64,000 bases of DNA from Planctomycetota bacterium (GTDB lineage: Bacteria > Planctomycetota > Planctomycetia > Pirellulales > Pirellulaceae): contig CAUJHS010000117.1 of assembly GCA_963204915.1 (NCBI GenBank), positions 310,001-374,000 on the forward strand, read 5' to 3'. Every line of letters starts with the position of its first letter. The stretch's first letter is position 1. Positions 18,534-27,840 of the stretch are shown one piece after another. Both the position numbers and the translations under genes were made by a program. Under the pieces are notes generated by a model. The model was not told where the DNA came from. It did no database searches and worked only from the letters and a program-made list of their open reading frames with translations.

Positions 18534-18638
18534 CGCAGGTGTGACGCCCCCAGTGTGGCGCCATCGCTCCGCGAGTGCCGGAAACCACTCGCGGAGCGAG
18601 TGGACCACATGGAAGAGGTCATCACACCTCGATGAAAT
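18534..18638. repeat. 105-bp dispersed double-palindromic repeat, copy A
   Basis: Matches 41257-41361 along its full length with only about a dozen differences. It has inverted ends (AGGTGTGACG ... CATCACACCT) and an inner pair of palindromes, CGCTCCGCGAGTG and CACTCGCGGAGCGAGTG, that are near reverse complements of each other, so the unit can fold as one long hairpin or as two. It ends 12 bases before the stop codon of the oxidoreductase gene on the minus strand. Looks like a non-autonomous mobile or REP-like unit. Confidence 0.8.
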
Positions 18639-18649
18639 ACGCAGTAGTT

Positions 18650-20857
18650 CTATGCATTCGAAGGCGCAGGACGGGGGGACTTCGCTTCCACCGTGATGAG
18701 AATTCCCTTGAACGCCGGAGTTCGCGAGCGGGGATCGACGCGACGCGGCACAAGGACGTTCGCTTCGGGGTAGTACATCAAGGCGTTGCCGGGTTTAATT
18801 TGCGGATAGAGCCGCACCAGGATGTTCTCCATCACGCCGGTTTCGTTGCGCACGGTGACGCGCTGTTCGGCCTGGAAGCCGAGCCGTGCGGCGTCCTCCG
18901 GATGCATCAGGATCACGTCGCGGCGATCCTGGCCGCGGTACAAGTCGTCTTCGTCGTACACGACCGTATTAAACTGTCCCTCGCTGCGTACGGTCATCAG
19001 GCGTAGTTGGTCGCCATCGCTCATCAAGTCGGGCAGGTCGTGCGCGTGCAACACGGCGCGGCCCGTGGGTGTGGGAAAACTCGCCTGGTGAAAGGTGCGT
19101 CCGGCGATTTGAAACTCTTTTTTCGTGCGGTCGATGTCGGCGATCGGCTCGAAGCCCGGCACCACCTTGGCGATGGCCTCACGAATGGTTCCAGTATTGT
19201 GCATGGAGCGCCAATCAAGCGGCCCTTGGGAGCCAAGCGTTTGCTCGGCCAAATGGGCGATGACTTCGACTTCGCTGCGCGGCCCTTCGAGCCGGCGCGG
19301 TCCGCCGTCGCTGAGCCTCACGTAATTAAACATCGACTCTTGCGTGGTGGGCTGCGGCTCCTCGTCGCGGGCCAACACAGGAAGAATGATCGTCTCCGCG
19401 GCCAGCCCGTGCGCATGACCGGTATTGAGTGTGGTATTGAGGTACACCAACGTATCCAGGCGGCTCAGCGATTGGGCGGCGAAGTGCGCATCGGGGTTCG
19501 AGCCGTACAAGTTGCCGCCCAAGCAGAAGCCGAACTTGAGCTGGCCGGCGTCGGCTCCTTCCATGCAGCCGAGGGTGTCGAGGCCGGGCGTCGTGGGCAA
19601 AGTCACGCCGTAATGCTCGACCAACCGGTTGAAAATGGTGTCACGCAGGCGCGGCATGACCCCCATCGAGCCAATGCCCTGCACGTTGGAATGGCCGCGA
19701 ATGGGCAACAAGCCCGCATTGGGCCGGCCTACCATCCCGCGCATCAGCGCGAGGTTGGCGATGGCCTGCACATTTTGTACGCCATGCACGTGATGGGTCA
19801 CGCCCATGGTCCAACTGAACACCGCGTTCTTCGCTCCGGCGTACCGTTCGGCGATGGCGTTGATGTCGCGCTGGGTCACGCCCGATTTCTCTTGAATTTC
19901 AGACCACGGGGTAGCGCGCACTCGGGCAAGCCACGTTTCATACCCTTCGCAATGGTTACGCAGGAAGGTTTCATCCTGCGCGCCCATTTCATCGACGCGT
20001 TTGGCCACGCCGGTGAGCAAGGCAAGATCGCCGCCGATATGAGGCTGCACATACAGCGACGCGATGGCGTCGCCCCAAAGCATGCTGCGCACGTTGCTTG
20101 GCACACGGAACTTGACCAGGCCCGTTTCAATGACGGGGTTGATCACAATCACTTCCCCGCCATGACGGCGGACATGCATCAGCGTCGTCATCAGCCGGGG
20201 GTGATTGCTAGGCGGATTTCCGCCAATGACGAACACCAGATCGGAATGCTCCACGTCGTCCAGCACCAGCGTGGCCGTGGCGCTCCCCACTGAGCTCATC
20301 AGTCCCACGCCGCTGGCCTGGTGGCAATAGTAACTGCAATTATTGACGTTGTTCGTGCCGTACATGCGGGCGAACAACTGAAGCAAAAAGCCCGCCTCGT
20401 TCGAGCTGCGTCCGCTGAAATACCAAAAGGTTTCGTCGGCGGTTAGCTGTTTCAACTTGCGCGTGAGGCGCGTAAATGCGTCGTCCCAGGAAATCGGCCG
20501 GTAGTATTGCTGGCCTCGTTCGTACAACACAGGTTGGACCAGCCGGCCGCGGGTCTCCAGTTCTCGCGGCGAGAACTTTTGCAGCTGGGCGATGCTGTAC
20601 GTCCGCCAGAAGTCCTCGGGAATGGCGGCCTGCATGTCCGAAACTTGGGCTTGCAGCGATTTTTTGCACACTTCGGGGAAATGGCCGCGTTCATTGACCA
20701 TGCCTCCCTTTTGTCCGCCCATGCCCACGGCGCAGGTCTTGCAGGCGTTGCGCGAGCGCATCGCCTTGTAAAGTTTCCAGATCCCGCCGGCCTGCCGCGC
20801 CTTGCGGAGGGTGTACCACATGGCAGGCCAGCCGCCGCCGCTGGTCACGTGTTTCAT
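18650..20857 (-). CDS. FdhF/YdeP-family molybdopterin oxidoreductase
   Basis: A 735-residue cytoplasmic molybdopterin enzyme of the YdeP type (formate dehydrogenase alpha-like). The N-terminal region has CKTCAVGMGGQKGGM and a later EVCKKSL, the Cys set typical of this family in place of the usual cluster motif. The body follows the DMSO-reductase fold: SYYCHQASG, FVIGGNPPSNHP, INPVIETG, the GRPNAGLLPIRGHSNVQG cofactor loop, and the C-terminal MDG-binding barrel (GNALMYYPEANVLVPRR). No partner beta or gamma subunits are adjacent. E. coli YdeP has been linked to acid resistance; the substrate is unknown. Confidence 0.88.
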   Translation of the reverse strand: MKHVTSGGGWPAMWYTLRKARQAGGIWKLYKAMRSRNACKTCAVGMGGQKGGMVNERGHFPEVCKKSLQAQVSDMQAAIPEDFWRTYSIAQLQKFSPRELETRGRLVQPVLYERGQQYYRPISWDDAFTRLTRKLKQLTADETFWYFSGRSSNEAGFLLQLFARMYGTNNVNNCSYYCHQASGVGLMSSVGSATATLVLDDVEHSDLVFVIGGNPPSNHPRLMTTLMHVRRHGGEVIVINPVIETGLVKFRVPSNVRSMLWGDAIASLYVQPHIGGDLALLTGVAKRVDEMGAQDETFLRNHCEGYETWLARVRATPWSEIQEKSGVTQRDINAIAERYAGAKNAVFSWTMGVTHHVHGVQNVQAIANLALMRGMVGRPNAGLLPIRGHSNVQGIGSMGVMPRLRDTIFNRLVEHYGVTLPTTPGLDTLGCMEGADAGQLKFGFCLGGNLYGSNPDAHFAAQSLSRLDTLVYLNTTLNTGHAHGLAAETIILPVLARDEEPQPTTQESMFNYVRLSDGGPRRLEGPRSEVEVIAHLAEQTLGSQGPLDWRSMHNTGTIREAIAKVVPGFEPIADIDRTKKEFQIAGRTFHQASFPTPTGRAVLHAHDLPDLMSDGDQLRLMTVRSEGQFNTVVYDEDDLYRGQDRRDVILMHPEDAARLGFQAEQRVTVRNETGVMENILVRLYPQIKPGNALMYYPEANVLVPRRVDPRSRTPAFKGILITVEAKSPRPAPSNA

Positions 20858-21285
20858 AAGAGTTCACCGCTGAGGAGAAAACCGAGGGGGGGTGAAGTAG
20901 GCGAGATTCCTTCGATGGTAGGTTGCCGCCAGGCGCGCAGCAAGCTGGGTACGGGGGATCCTTGCCAATTAGGGACACGGAATCACGCCTTCGTACCCCT
21001 CTGGAAGTGGGTGTGTCGCGTGTTATGCACGAACACGGCCATCGCGAAGGTGAATTCTCGTTCAGGAGACGAGATCATGGCCGTACGGAGGTGCCGTTCA
21101 CGGTATCGCCAGATCGTCGCGTCCTCCATTGTGGGGTAGGCGGGCGAAGGGGCTGTCGCCCCCCGATTTCACTGGGAATTTCGAAAAAAATTTGACAACG
21201 CCTTTTGCAGCCCATTATGTTTGAAGGGCTTGGAGCTTACCTCGTCTTTTCCTTCTCTTCACTGGATAGCCCGGACGCCACAGTC
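20858..21285 (+). other. Intergenic with the CBS-gene promoter
   Basis: 428 bases between the divergent oxidoreductase and CBS genes. Apart from the promoter-like elements at 21192-21221 nothing is recognised. Short open frames here overlap each other and lack ribosome sites. Confidence 0.45.
21192..21221 (+). promoter_or_regulatory. Sigma-70-like promoter for the CBS gene
   Basis: TTGACA at 21192-21197, an 18-base spacer, and TATGTT at 21216-21221, about 65 bases before the ATG. The -35 box is perfect and lies in a locally A-rich stretch. Confidence 0.45.
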
Positions 21286-21711
21286 ATGAAAATTCAAGAC
21301 ATCCTCACGGTAAAAGGCAGCCAGGTGCATACCATCGCGCCTGACGCAACGCTGGCCGATGTGGTTCAGAAACTCGTCGCACACAATTGCGGTTCGCTCG
21401 TGGTTATCGAGCACGAGCGGATGGTGGGCATCATTACCGAACGCGACATTCTGCGGGCCTGCGCCGGCGGCTGCGGCGAGCTGAACGAGTTGCGTGTGTC
21501 CGATCACATGTCCTCGAACTTGATTACCGGTTTGCCCGATGACGACGTGGGCGAGATCATGGGGTTGCTAACCCAGCATCGCATCCGGCACTTGCCCATT
21601 CAACGGGAGGGCCGCCTGATGGGACTCATCTCGATCGGCGACGTCGTCAAAGCTCAGTACGATCAGCTTTGTACCGAGAATCACTTCCTGAAAGAGTACA
21701 TTCAAAGCTAA
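21286..21711 (+). CDS. Two-CBS-domain protein
   Basis: A 141-residue protein made only of two CBS domains: MKIQDIL ... MVGIITERDILRA (first) and VSDHMSSNLI ... LMGLISIGDVVKA (second). Such pairs bind adenine nucleotides and act as energy or redox sensors on a partner protein. The start at 21286 begins the domain exactly; the longer frame upstream is a leader. No partner is adjacent. A good terminator follows at 21810. Confidence 0.9.
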   Translation: MKIQDILTVKGSQVHTIAPDATLADVVQKLVAHNCGSLVVIEHERMVGIITERDILRACAGGCGELNELRVSDHMSSNLITGLPDDDVGEIMGLLTQHRIRHLPIQREGRLMGLISIGDVVKAQYDQLCTENHFLKEYIQS

Positions 21712-21809
21712 GCCTGCTCGGTTGGCGGGCCGCATCTGGTCAGGGTTTCGAACCAGCGGCCCCAAGGTGCGATCGGCGGCCGCTTGCGAATTTGGTCGGG
21801 AAGACTCCC

Positions 21810-21840
21810 ATGCGCCGGCGTTTGGCTGGCGCATTTTTTT
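21810..21840 (+). terminator. Rho-independent terminator after the CBS gene
   Basis: Stem ATGCGCC / GGCGCAT with an 11-base loop, followed by seven Ts. About 100 bases downstream of the CBS stop codon. Confidence 0.75.
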
Positions 21841-21935
21841 GTTGGTGCGTTCCTAGGTCCGACACGGCCCGATCCTGCGGTTCAATTCTTCACGTCAGCG
21901 TTCTACAATCATGAACCGCTTCGAGGAACGCCGTT

Positions 21936-22835
21936 TTGAATCAAAGCCCCGCTCACTTATATCGCGCCGCAATTCGCGCGGCGTCGCTTGGTTTAGCGAT
22001 CAATCTCGCGTTGGGCGCCGTGAAACTGGTGGGGGGGATCGTCGGCCAAAGTTTTGCGCTCATTTCGGACGCAGTCAACTCGCTGGGCGATTCGCTCACC
22101 TCGGCCGTCGTGGTGTTCGCCCTATGGGTGGCTCAAAAGCCCCCCGACGAGGAGCACCCCTATGGCCACACGCGCGCCGAAGCGGTGGCGGCCTCTAATG
22201 TCGCCCTGCTGGTGATTCTCTCGGCCTTGGCCGTTGGTTGGGAGGCGCTGCAACGAATCACCGTCCCTCACGGTTTGCCCCCCGTGTGGACCCTGTGGAT
22301 CGCGGGCGGTAACGCGATCATTAAAGAAGGGCTGTATCGGTACAAAGTGCGGGTCGGAAAGCAAACCGGCTCGGCGGCGATTGTGGCCAACGCTTGGGAC
22401 CACCGCAGCGACGCGCTCTGCTCGATCGCCGTGCTGGTGGGGCTGGCGGCCGTGCGCTGGGGTGGACCTCAGTTGATTTGGGCTGATGAAGCGGCCGCCC
22501 TGTTCGTGGTCGCGGCCATTGTGTGGTCCGGCGTCGAGCTGTTTTACCACAGTGCCAGCGAACTGATGGACGTGCAGGCCGACGACCAACTGGTGCGAGA
22601 CATTCGCGAGGCGGCTGTCGCCGTCGAGGGGGTTCAAGCGGTCGAAAAGCTGTGGGTGCGTAAAACCGGTCTCGAGTACCTGGCCGATATTCACATCGAA
22701 GTCGACGCACGAATGACCGTGGAAGAAGGTCATCGGATCGGCCATTTGGTGAAAGATCGACTTGTGGCGCAGTTCGCCAGCCTGCGCGACGTCCTAGTCC
22801 ATCTCGAGCCGTATCCCCACGAGCACGCCCAGTAG
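21936..22835 (+). CDS. Cation diffusion facilitator family metal transporter
   Basis: A 299-residue CDF protein that exports divalent metal (Zn, Fe, Mn or Co) by proton antiport across the inner membrane. Six helices are visible; metal-site residues are in helix 2 (ISDAVNSLGD) and helix 5 (WDHRSDAL). The loop before helix 3 has HPYGHTRAE. A cytoplasmic ferredoxin-like C-terminal domain ends with His residues (HIEVD, HLEPYPHEH). The TTG at 21936 is chosen because GAGGAA lies just upstream and the helices begin at once. Confidence 0.9.
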   Translation: MNQSPAHLYRAAIRAASLGLAINLALGAVKLVGGIVGQSFALISDAVNSLGDSLTSAVVVFALWVAQKPPDEEHPYGHTRAEAVAASNVALLVILSALAVGWEALQRITVPHGLPPVWTLWIAGGNAIIKEGLYRYKVRVGKQTGSAAIVANAWDHRSDALCSIAVLVGLAAVRWGGPQLIWADEAAALFVVAAIVWSGVELFYHSASELMDVQADDQLVRDIREAAVAVEGVQAVEKLWVRKTGLEYLADIHIEVDARMTVEEGHRIGHLVKDRLVAQFASLRDVLVHLEPYPHEHAQ

Positions 22836-22919
22836 CTTCAGCGTGCAGGCGCCGGTTGGCCGTTGCCGCCGAGAGCCTGAAAATCAACAAAAAACGCCAC
22901 ATTCAGGGGCAATTTTCGC

Positions 22920-22955
22920 TTGGCAAGGCGAGTTCCCAGCGGTTATGTTGATAAT
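22920..22955 (+). promoter_or_regulatory. Possible promoter for the secreted OB-like protein
   Basis: TTGGCA at 22920-22925 with TATGTT at 22944-22949 (18-base spacer); an overlapping GATAAT is at 22950-22955. Located ~65 bases before the next start codon in an AT-rich patch. Confidence 0.3.
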
Positions 22956-23018
22956 TGTGAGGAATTGTAGCTCGCCGCGTGGTTCCGCTCACCCTGCCCG
23001 CCTTCCTGGACCAGAGTC

Positions 23019-23873
23019 ATGTACCCCCTGCAGGTTCTTCGTCTTGCGCTCGCTTTCTTGCTGTTAGCGCCGGGACTGTGCGCCGCGCAAAACCGACAAC
23101 CCAACTCCGCGGCAGGACCTCAGCGTCAAAACTTCACCTTCGAAGGCAAGCTGCAGGGCATGCCGGGGGGCCTGTTGCAAGTCGTGAACGCCGCGGGCGA
23201 ACCCTGGCTGGTCAAGGTCGAAACGGGTCCGGAAAACATCACTTATCAGGCGTCGGCGCATCCGACCTGGCTGCAGCCGGGCATGTTCGTGCAGTTTAAG
23301 GGGAGTTTCGATCCGCGCGGCAAAGCGACCGAGCCGGTTTCTCAGTTGACCATTTTCACTCCGAAGACCGACACGCAATTAGGCGCCTTTCCCGACACCG
23401 GCTCGCGGCTTGGCGGTGAACTGTTTGCCGATACGCGGACCCAGCCCAAGGTCAAGCCGCAGCCTGAGGTCGCTTCGTATTCCATCGTAGGGCGAGTCGC
23501 CGGTTTGGACCACAACAAACTGCGCGTTGCTGCGGGCAACGCCACCGTTGAAACCGAACTGGCCGACGACGCCACGATCAACGTGGAACTGAGCAACTAC
23601 GCTTTGGCTCGCGTGGGCGACAAAGTCTCGGTCACGGGCTGGTACCTTCAAAAAGGACAAGGCTGGGCTAACCGCGTATTAGTGCGCGCCGCGCAACCGC
23701 TGGGCGCTCCCAAGAAAGAGCGCGTGGTGGTCTCTTCAGAAGAGCGCAAAAAGGCCTTTGACGCGCTGGACGATCTCTCGGCCGGCGACACCCAACCCGA
23801 ACCTGCCGTTCCGGCGAAAGAGCCCGTCAAAACCGCCGCCGAGCCCACTCCGAAGGCCACGGCCACGCCGTAA
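23019..23873 (+). CDS. Secreted protein with OB-like beta repeats
   Basis: A 284-residue protein with a signal peptide (VLRLALAFLLLAPGLCAAQ). Two beta-rich units follow (NFTFEGKLQGMPGGLLQVV and YSIVGRVAGLDHNKLRV...DKVSVTGWY) resembling the DUF5666/OB-like units also seen in the kinase/caspase fusion. The last ~50 residues are Pro/Ala/Thr-rich and likely unstructured. No family name can be assigned. Encoded alone, convergent to the YceH-like gene. Confidence 0.6.
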   Translation: MYPLQVLRLALAFLLLAPGLCAAQNRQPNSAAGPQRQNFTFEGKLQGMPGGLLQVVNAAGEPWLVKVETGPENITYQASAHPTWLQPGMFVQFKGSFDPRGKATEPVSQLTIFTPKTDTQLGAFPDTGSRLGGELFADTRTQPKVKPQPEVASYSIVGRVAGLDHNKLRVAAGNATVETELADDATINVELSNYALARVGDKVSVTGWYLQKGQGWANRVLVRAAQPLGAPKKERVVVSSEERKKAFDALDDLSAGDTQPEPAVPAKEPVKTAAEPTPKATATP

Positions 23874-23953
23874 GATCGGTTTGACCGCTCACGTTTTTGG
23901 GTGCGCGGGAAGGCGCGCTCAGAGCGCCAACTCGGGCGAGAAGCGGACCGGCG

Positions 23954-24853
23954 CTACTCCAACAATCGTCGGAACTCATCCACTTGCTTTTCCAGCCGAT
24001 CGACTTTGCCTTGCACGTCGTTTACCGCGCGCAAGTCTTCCCGCATGCGCGCGATCATGGCGCGTAGCTCACCCACTTCCACACGCAGTTCAGCAAGCAC
24101 ATCGGGCGGAACGCTAACCGCGGGAGCCGGCCGGGGCGCCGCAGGCGGAGAAGCCGGATCCACTTGCCCGACGGCCGCACGGGGCGGCGGCGCAGGAGCA
24201 CTGGCCGGCGCTGGAGCACTGGCCGGCGCAGGACTGGGTGAAAGCGTGACGCTCGGCGAGGGCGCCGAACCGCCGCCGCTGCTTCCGGCGTATTGGCGCC
24301 GCAGGTCGGCCAGATCCCGCTCGGGGTACAGGTTGTGCGCCACGATCTGCCCGCGCCCTTCCGGCGTGAGCGCAATCACCAGGTTCTTTTGCATTAGCCC
24401 TTGCAAGATCGGGCGCAGCGCTTCGACACTATCAATCGGGTCCATGCGGGCCGCGCGGCCGCGCAAGTCGCCCACTGATTGCTCGCCACGCAGGAGTAGT
24501 TCCGCCATGACCGAGAGTTCGACTTTGTCGACCCCCAGCCACTCATAAAGATAATGGCGATACTTGGGCACGCGCCCGTCGCCTTGAATCTCGGCCACGG
24601 CGCCCATCTCGCGCAGTTGATCGAGCGCCGCTTCGACCTGATCGGGCTTCAACTCCATGTGCGGATCACGGTTGCTTTTTTGATTGCAGCCCGTGGTCAA
24701 TCCATTGAGTGTAATGGGGTAACCATTGGGCGTGGTCTTGGCTTTCTCCACCAGCACGCCCAGAATTCGTCGTTGAATGGATGACAACGGCCGCCACTTG
24801 GGCTGCGGCGCATCGTCTGCGGGTTGCGCATCGCCTGCGAGTTGCTCGGTCAT
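23954..24853 (-). CDS. YceH (DUF480) family protein
   Basis: A 299-residue protein. Residues ~20-190 match DUF480/YceH, a double winged-helix protein: RRILGVLVEKAKTTPNGYPITLNGLTTGCNQKSNRDP, then ALDQLREMG, KYRHYLYEWLGV, VMAELLLRGEQSVGDLRGRA. The rest is a Pro/Ala/Ser linker (~200-245), partly made of a short direct repeat in the DNA near 24.19-24.24 kb, and a coiled-coil tail (LRVEVGELRAMIARMREDL). The family is widely conserved, without a settled function. The tail is longer than in E. coli. Confidence 0.88.
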   Translation of the reverse strand: MTEQLAGDAQPADDAPQPKWRPLSSIQRRILGVLVEKAKTTPNGYPITLNGLTTGCNQKSNRDPHMELKPDQVEAALDQLREMGAVAEIQGDGRVPKYRHYLYEWLGVDKVELSVMAELLLRGEQSVGDLRGRAARMDPIDSVEALRPILQGLMQKNLVIALTPEGRGQIVAHNLYPERDLADLRRQYAGSSGGGSAPSPSVTLSPSPAPASAPAPASAPAPPPRAAVGQVDPASPPAAPRPAPAVSVPPDVLAELRVEVGELRAMIARMREDLRAVNDVQGKVDRLEKQVDEFRRLLE

Positions 24854-25249
24854 CGCCGCCTCCGTGTGCTAAGAGCCAGGCGCGCTCGCCACGCCTAGAT
24901 GAAGGAGCTTCGTTCTCAGAGAACATTACGCAGGAAATCTAAAGCCGCAGCCCACAGGAATCAAGGGGACTCGCCGCTTGCGGTCCGTACGTAGGTTGGC
25001 CCTTGGGTTGTGGGCGCCGGTGAATTAGCCAGCACGCGCGAGCGTGCGGTTCTTGCGCCATCGACCAGCGACCCACCACGATCACACCAACCGTAGGCGA
25101 GCGTCCAGCGGCTCATTGCGGCCGTTGGCATAATCGCCCGCGATTGCCCCGTACCGCGACTGGCGTGATGCGCGGGGAGAGGGTTACATTGAGACGTCGT
25201 GATTTTTCGCCTGAGGGCGTTTGCATCTTCCTTCGCCATTTCTGTCGTC
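24854..25249 (+). other. Intergenic with a short hairpin
   Basis: 396 bases between divergent genes. A small hairpin (GCACGC-GCGA-GCGTGC) is at 25032-25047, a common type of planctomycete intergenic repeat. No convincing gene. Confidence 0.4.
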
Positions 25250-26455
25250 ATGCGCACGCTGTGGAACTTTCATTCGGCCGGTCAGTTGTTGTTTGGTTGC
25301 GGCGCCGTGCGCGAGTTGGGGTTCCTGGCCGCGCGGCGAAAGTGGCGGCGGGTCTTTGTCGTCACCGATCCGGTCTTGGCCGCGGCCGGACTGGTCGAGC
25401 GCGTCCAGGCGCCGCTGGCCGAAGCGGGCATCACGGTCGAAGTGTTTGACGGCGGCGAACCCGAGCCTTCTCTCGACGTGGCATTGCGGGCCGCACAGTA
25501 TGCGGCGCAGTTCCGGCCCGAAGCGATTCTGGGGCTAGGAGGCGGCAGCAACCTTGATCTGGCGAAGATCGTCGCGGTGTTGTTCACTCACGGCGGCAAA
25601 CCCAGCGGCTACTTCAGTTGGGACAACGTGCCCGGCCCGGTTACGCCAATCCTGGGCGTGCCCACGACCGCAGGCACCGGCAGCGAAGTGTCGCACGCCG
25701 CCGTGCTCACTGACACGCAACAAAAGCTCAAAGTCAGCACCTTGAGCAATTACCTGCGGCCGGCGGTAGCGGTGGTCGACCCGGAGATGACGCTTACGTG
25801 TCCCGCCAAGGTCACGGCCGACAGCGGCATTGACGCCCTGACTCACGCCATCGAAGCCTACACCGCGACCGACTTCTCGGAGCTTCCGCTGGGCCTGGGC
25901 GAAACCGCCGCGTATGAAGGCCGGCACCCGCTGGGCGATGTGCTGGCCGAACGCGCCATTACGCTGATCGGCGAACATCTGCGCCGTGCGGTGCACGAGC
26001 CGCACAACTTGAAGGCCCGCGAAGGCATGGCCCTCGCCGCCACGCTGGCTGGGCTGGCGTTCTCGAATTGCGCCGTGGCGTTGGTACATGCGCTGGAGTA
26101 TCCGCTGGGGGGCGAAGTGCATTGTTCCCACGGTGCGGGCAATGGTTTGCTGTTGCCGTTTGTCATGCGTTACAACCTGGGGGAACGCACCGCTCGCTTC
26201 GCACGCATTGCCCAACTCTTGGGCGAACCGGTTGAAGGAATGCCGGAAATGGAAGCCGCCGAGCGCGCCGTCGCGGCGGTCGAGCAGTTGAAACAGGACA
26301 TTGGCATCCCGCTGCGCATTCGCGATCTGGGCGCGCGGGAAGATCAACTTCCCGAGTTCGCCAAGAAGGCGTTCGCCATCAAACGCCTGATGGCGATGAA
26401 CCCGCGCCGGCCGACCGAGGCCGATCTTTTACATATCCTGCAAGAAGCGTACTAA
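25250..26455 (+). CDS. Iron-containing alcohol dehydrogenase
   Basis: A 401-residue group III (Fe-type) dehydrogenase, NAD(P)-dependent. NAD-binding GLGGGSNLDLAK and PTTAGTGSEVSHAA are clear. Metal ligands sit in DSGIDALTHAIEAY and VHALEYPLGGEVHCSHGAGNGLLLP. The ATG at 25250 is chosen over an upstream in-frame ATG because the family N-terminus begins there (FHSAGQLLFGCGA). Substrate unknown: such enzymes oxidise or reduce small alcohols, lactaldehyde or phosphonate intermediates. It stands alone. Confidence 0.92.
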   Translation: MRTLWNFHSAGQLLFGCGAVRELGFLAARRKWRRVFVVTDPVLAAAGLVERVQAPLAEAGITVEVFDGGEPEPSLDVALRAAQYAAQFRPEAILGLGGGSNLDLAKIVAVLFTHGGKPSGYFSWDNVPGPVTPILGVPTTAGTGSEVSHAAVLTDTQQKLKVSTLSNYLRPAVAVVDPEMTLTCPAKVTADSGIDALTHAIEAYTATDFSELPLGLGETAAYEGRHPLGDVLAERAITLIGEHLRRAVHEPHNLKAREGMALAATLAGLAFSNCAVALVHALEYPLGGEVHCSHGAGNGLLLPFVMRYNLGERTARFARIAQLLGEPVEGMPEMEAAERAVAAVEQLKQDIGIPLRIRDLGAREDQLPEFAKKAFAIKRLMAMNPRRPTEADLLHILQEAY

Positions 26456-26712
26456 CCCGGTGCGCGGGAATTCGATTTTCCAGGAAAGTTCTTGCTTTGG
26501 GAGAAGTTGGGGCGTCCATCGGTGGGGCGTAAAGGCGCGACTCCCCGGACTTCTCATAAATCAATCTTGACTTATTGAGGAATGCGTGAGTAAAGTTGGA
26601 TAGGTCGAAGGATGCGCAATTTGCTCATTCTTCCTGGGTTCGCTCTCACGCGTGGGGGCTGTCTTGCGCGTGATCGTCGCCACACCATGCAGGTTTGGGG
26701 AGGTGGTGGCCC

Positions 26713-27243
26713 ATGTGGTCCAATGAACGCTTGACGGTATTGCATCGTTACTTTGCGGGATTGGCCGAGCATACGTTTCAGATTCGTCTGGGCGTGGCTG
26801 ATCCCGGGTTAGTTGACTACCTTTCAGGTCTCCTCACGCAATTCATTCGCAGCGATGCGGTCTATCGCGTGCGCGATCTGACCGGCAAGTCGCTGGAGGA
26901 TGTGACCCACATGTTCGTCGAGGCGGAGCAGCGCGTGGGCAACGCCCGGCGCGAAGTGCACCGCCACATTGGCGACTTCACCCTGTTCTGGGCCGGCGTG
27001 TATCCCGAAGCGCTGGAACGACGCGGACGCGACACGCGCGCCGAAAGCTACACCGCCCTGGGCAAACGCGCGTACTTCATCGCCAGCACCATCGAGACCG
27101 ACCGCGAAGAGGACGCCCCCAGCGATCTCTTGGAGCGTCTCAGCCAACGCTTCGAACTGTGCGCCTACGGCCTGCGCGAAGTGCGCCGCCAATGGGAAGA
27201 ACGCGACGACGGCGCCCCTCCACAAACGTTCTTGATTAATTAA
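26713..27243 (+). CDS. Conserved hypothetical protein
   Basis: A 176-residue soluble, mainly helical protein. The ATG at 26713 has GGAGG eight bases upstream. Visible features: RYFAGLAEHTFQIRLGVADPGLVDYLSGLL at the N-terminus and a helical body rich in Arg and Glu (REVHRHIGDFTLFWAGVYPE, TALGKRAYFIAS). I recall similar planctomycete hypothetical proteins, but no function. No membrane segment or signal. Confidence 0.6.
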   Translation: MWSNERLTVLHRYFAGLAEHTFQIRLGVADPGLVDYLSGLLTQFIRSDAVYRVRDLTGKSLEDVTHMFVEAEQRVGNARREVHRHIGDFTLFWAGVYPEALERRGRDTRAESYTALGKRAYFIASTIETDREEDAPSDLLERLSQRFELCAYGLREVRRQWEERDDGAPPQTFLIN

Positions 27244-27389
27244 CCAGGAACATCGCGTCTCACGCGCTAGATTTTCCCAAGGCGCCAACGTGACGGCCGA
27301 GTTTGACGTTGCCACAGCCTTGGGGGCCTCGAACCTCAAGGGCTCAAGGCCGCGTCATGTGGTAGAGCGTTCCACCACAGAGGTCTCCC

Positions 27390-27794
27390 GTGTCACTCTC
27401 CCTCGGCCCGATGCCTGCCCATGTGCGCTTCGTCGTTCACCAACTCGTAACGGCGGCGGAACAACGCCGGCGCGACATCAACGAACCCGCCAACGCCTTT
27501 CTTATCACGTCGGGTCCGAGTTACTCTAGCTATCTTAATGCCGATGGCGAGGCTTGGGACCTGGATCTAGGGGACGGTACAATCCATCCGGTTCCTGATG
27601 GTCCACGAAAGGTCGGGTTGATCGTCCTTGCCGCCCAGCGATGTCCTGAGTTGGCGCAATGGCTGCCACGTCGTCCCGAGAGCGCCAAGGACTGTCACCT
27701 ATGCCAAAAGCTCGGTTGGCTGCCGCCGCCTTTTCCGCGGACATTATGCCCAGAATGCTTCGGCATGGGATGGCGGCAAACGCCGGAGCCCTAA
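27390..27794 (+). CDS. Small protein with C-terminal zinc-binding Cys pairs
   Basis: A 134-residue protein. The GTG at 27390 has AGAGG upstream; an ATG at 27411 is the alternative. The last ~30 residues carry two Cys pairs, CHLC and CPEC, spaced by 15 residues, a likely zinc knuckle. The rest shows a beta-strand pattern (AFLITSGPSYSSYLNADGEAWDLDL). No family recalled with confidence. It lies 46 bases before the PIN-domain gene on the same strand. Confidence 0.55.
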   Translation: MSLSLGPMPAHVRFVVHQLVTAAEQRRRDINEPANAFLITSGPSYSSYLNADGEAWDLDLGDGTIHPVPDGPRKVGLIVLAAQRCPELAQWLPRRPESAKDCHLCQKLGWLPPPFPRTLCPECFGMGWRQTPEP

Positions 27795-27840
27795 GTTCAC
27801 TGAACATGCCGATTTCTATTTGACGGGCGGAAGGTTCGAA

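Noticed and set aside
21741-21775. tRNA-like TTCGAA element
   Set aside because: Only a T-arm-like string; no acceptor, anticodon or D arms could be built on either strand.
24961-25257. 98-codon minus-strand frame
   Set aside because: Overlaps the start of the alcohol dehydrogenase and reads a typical intergenic hairpin repeat; no domain.
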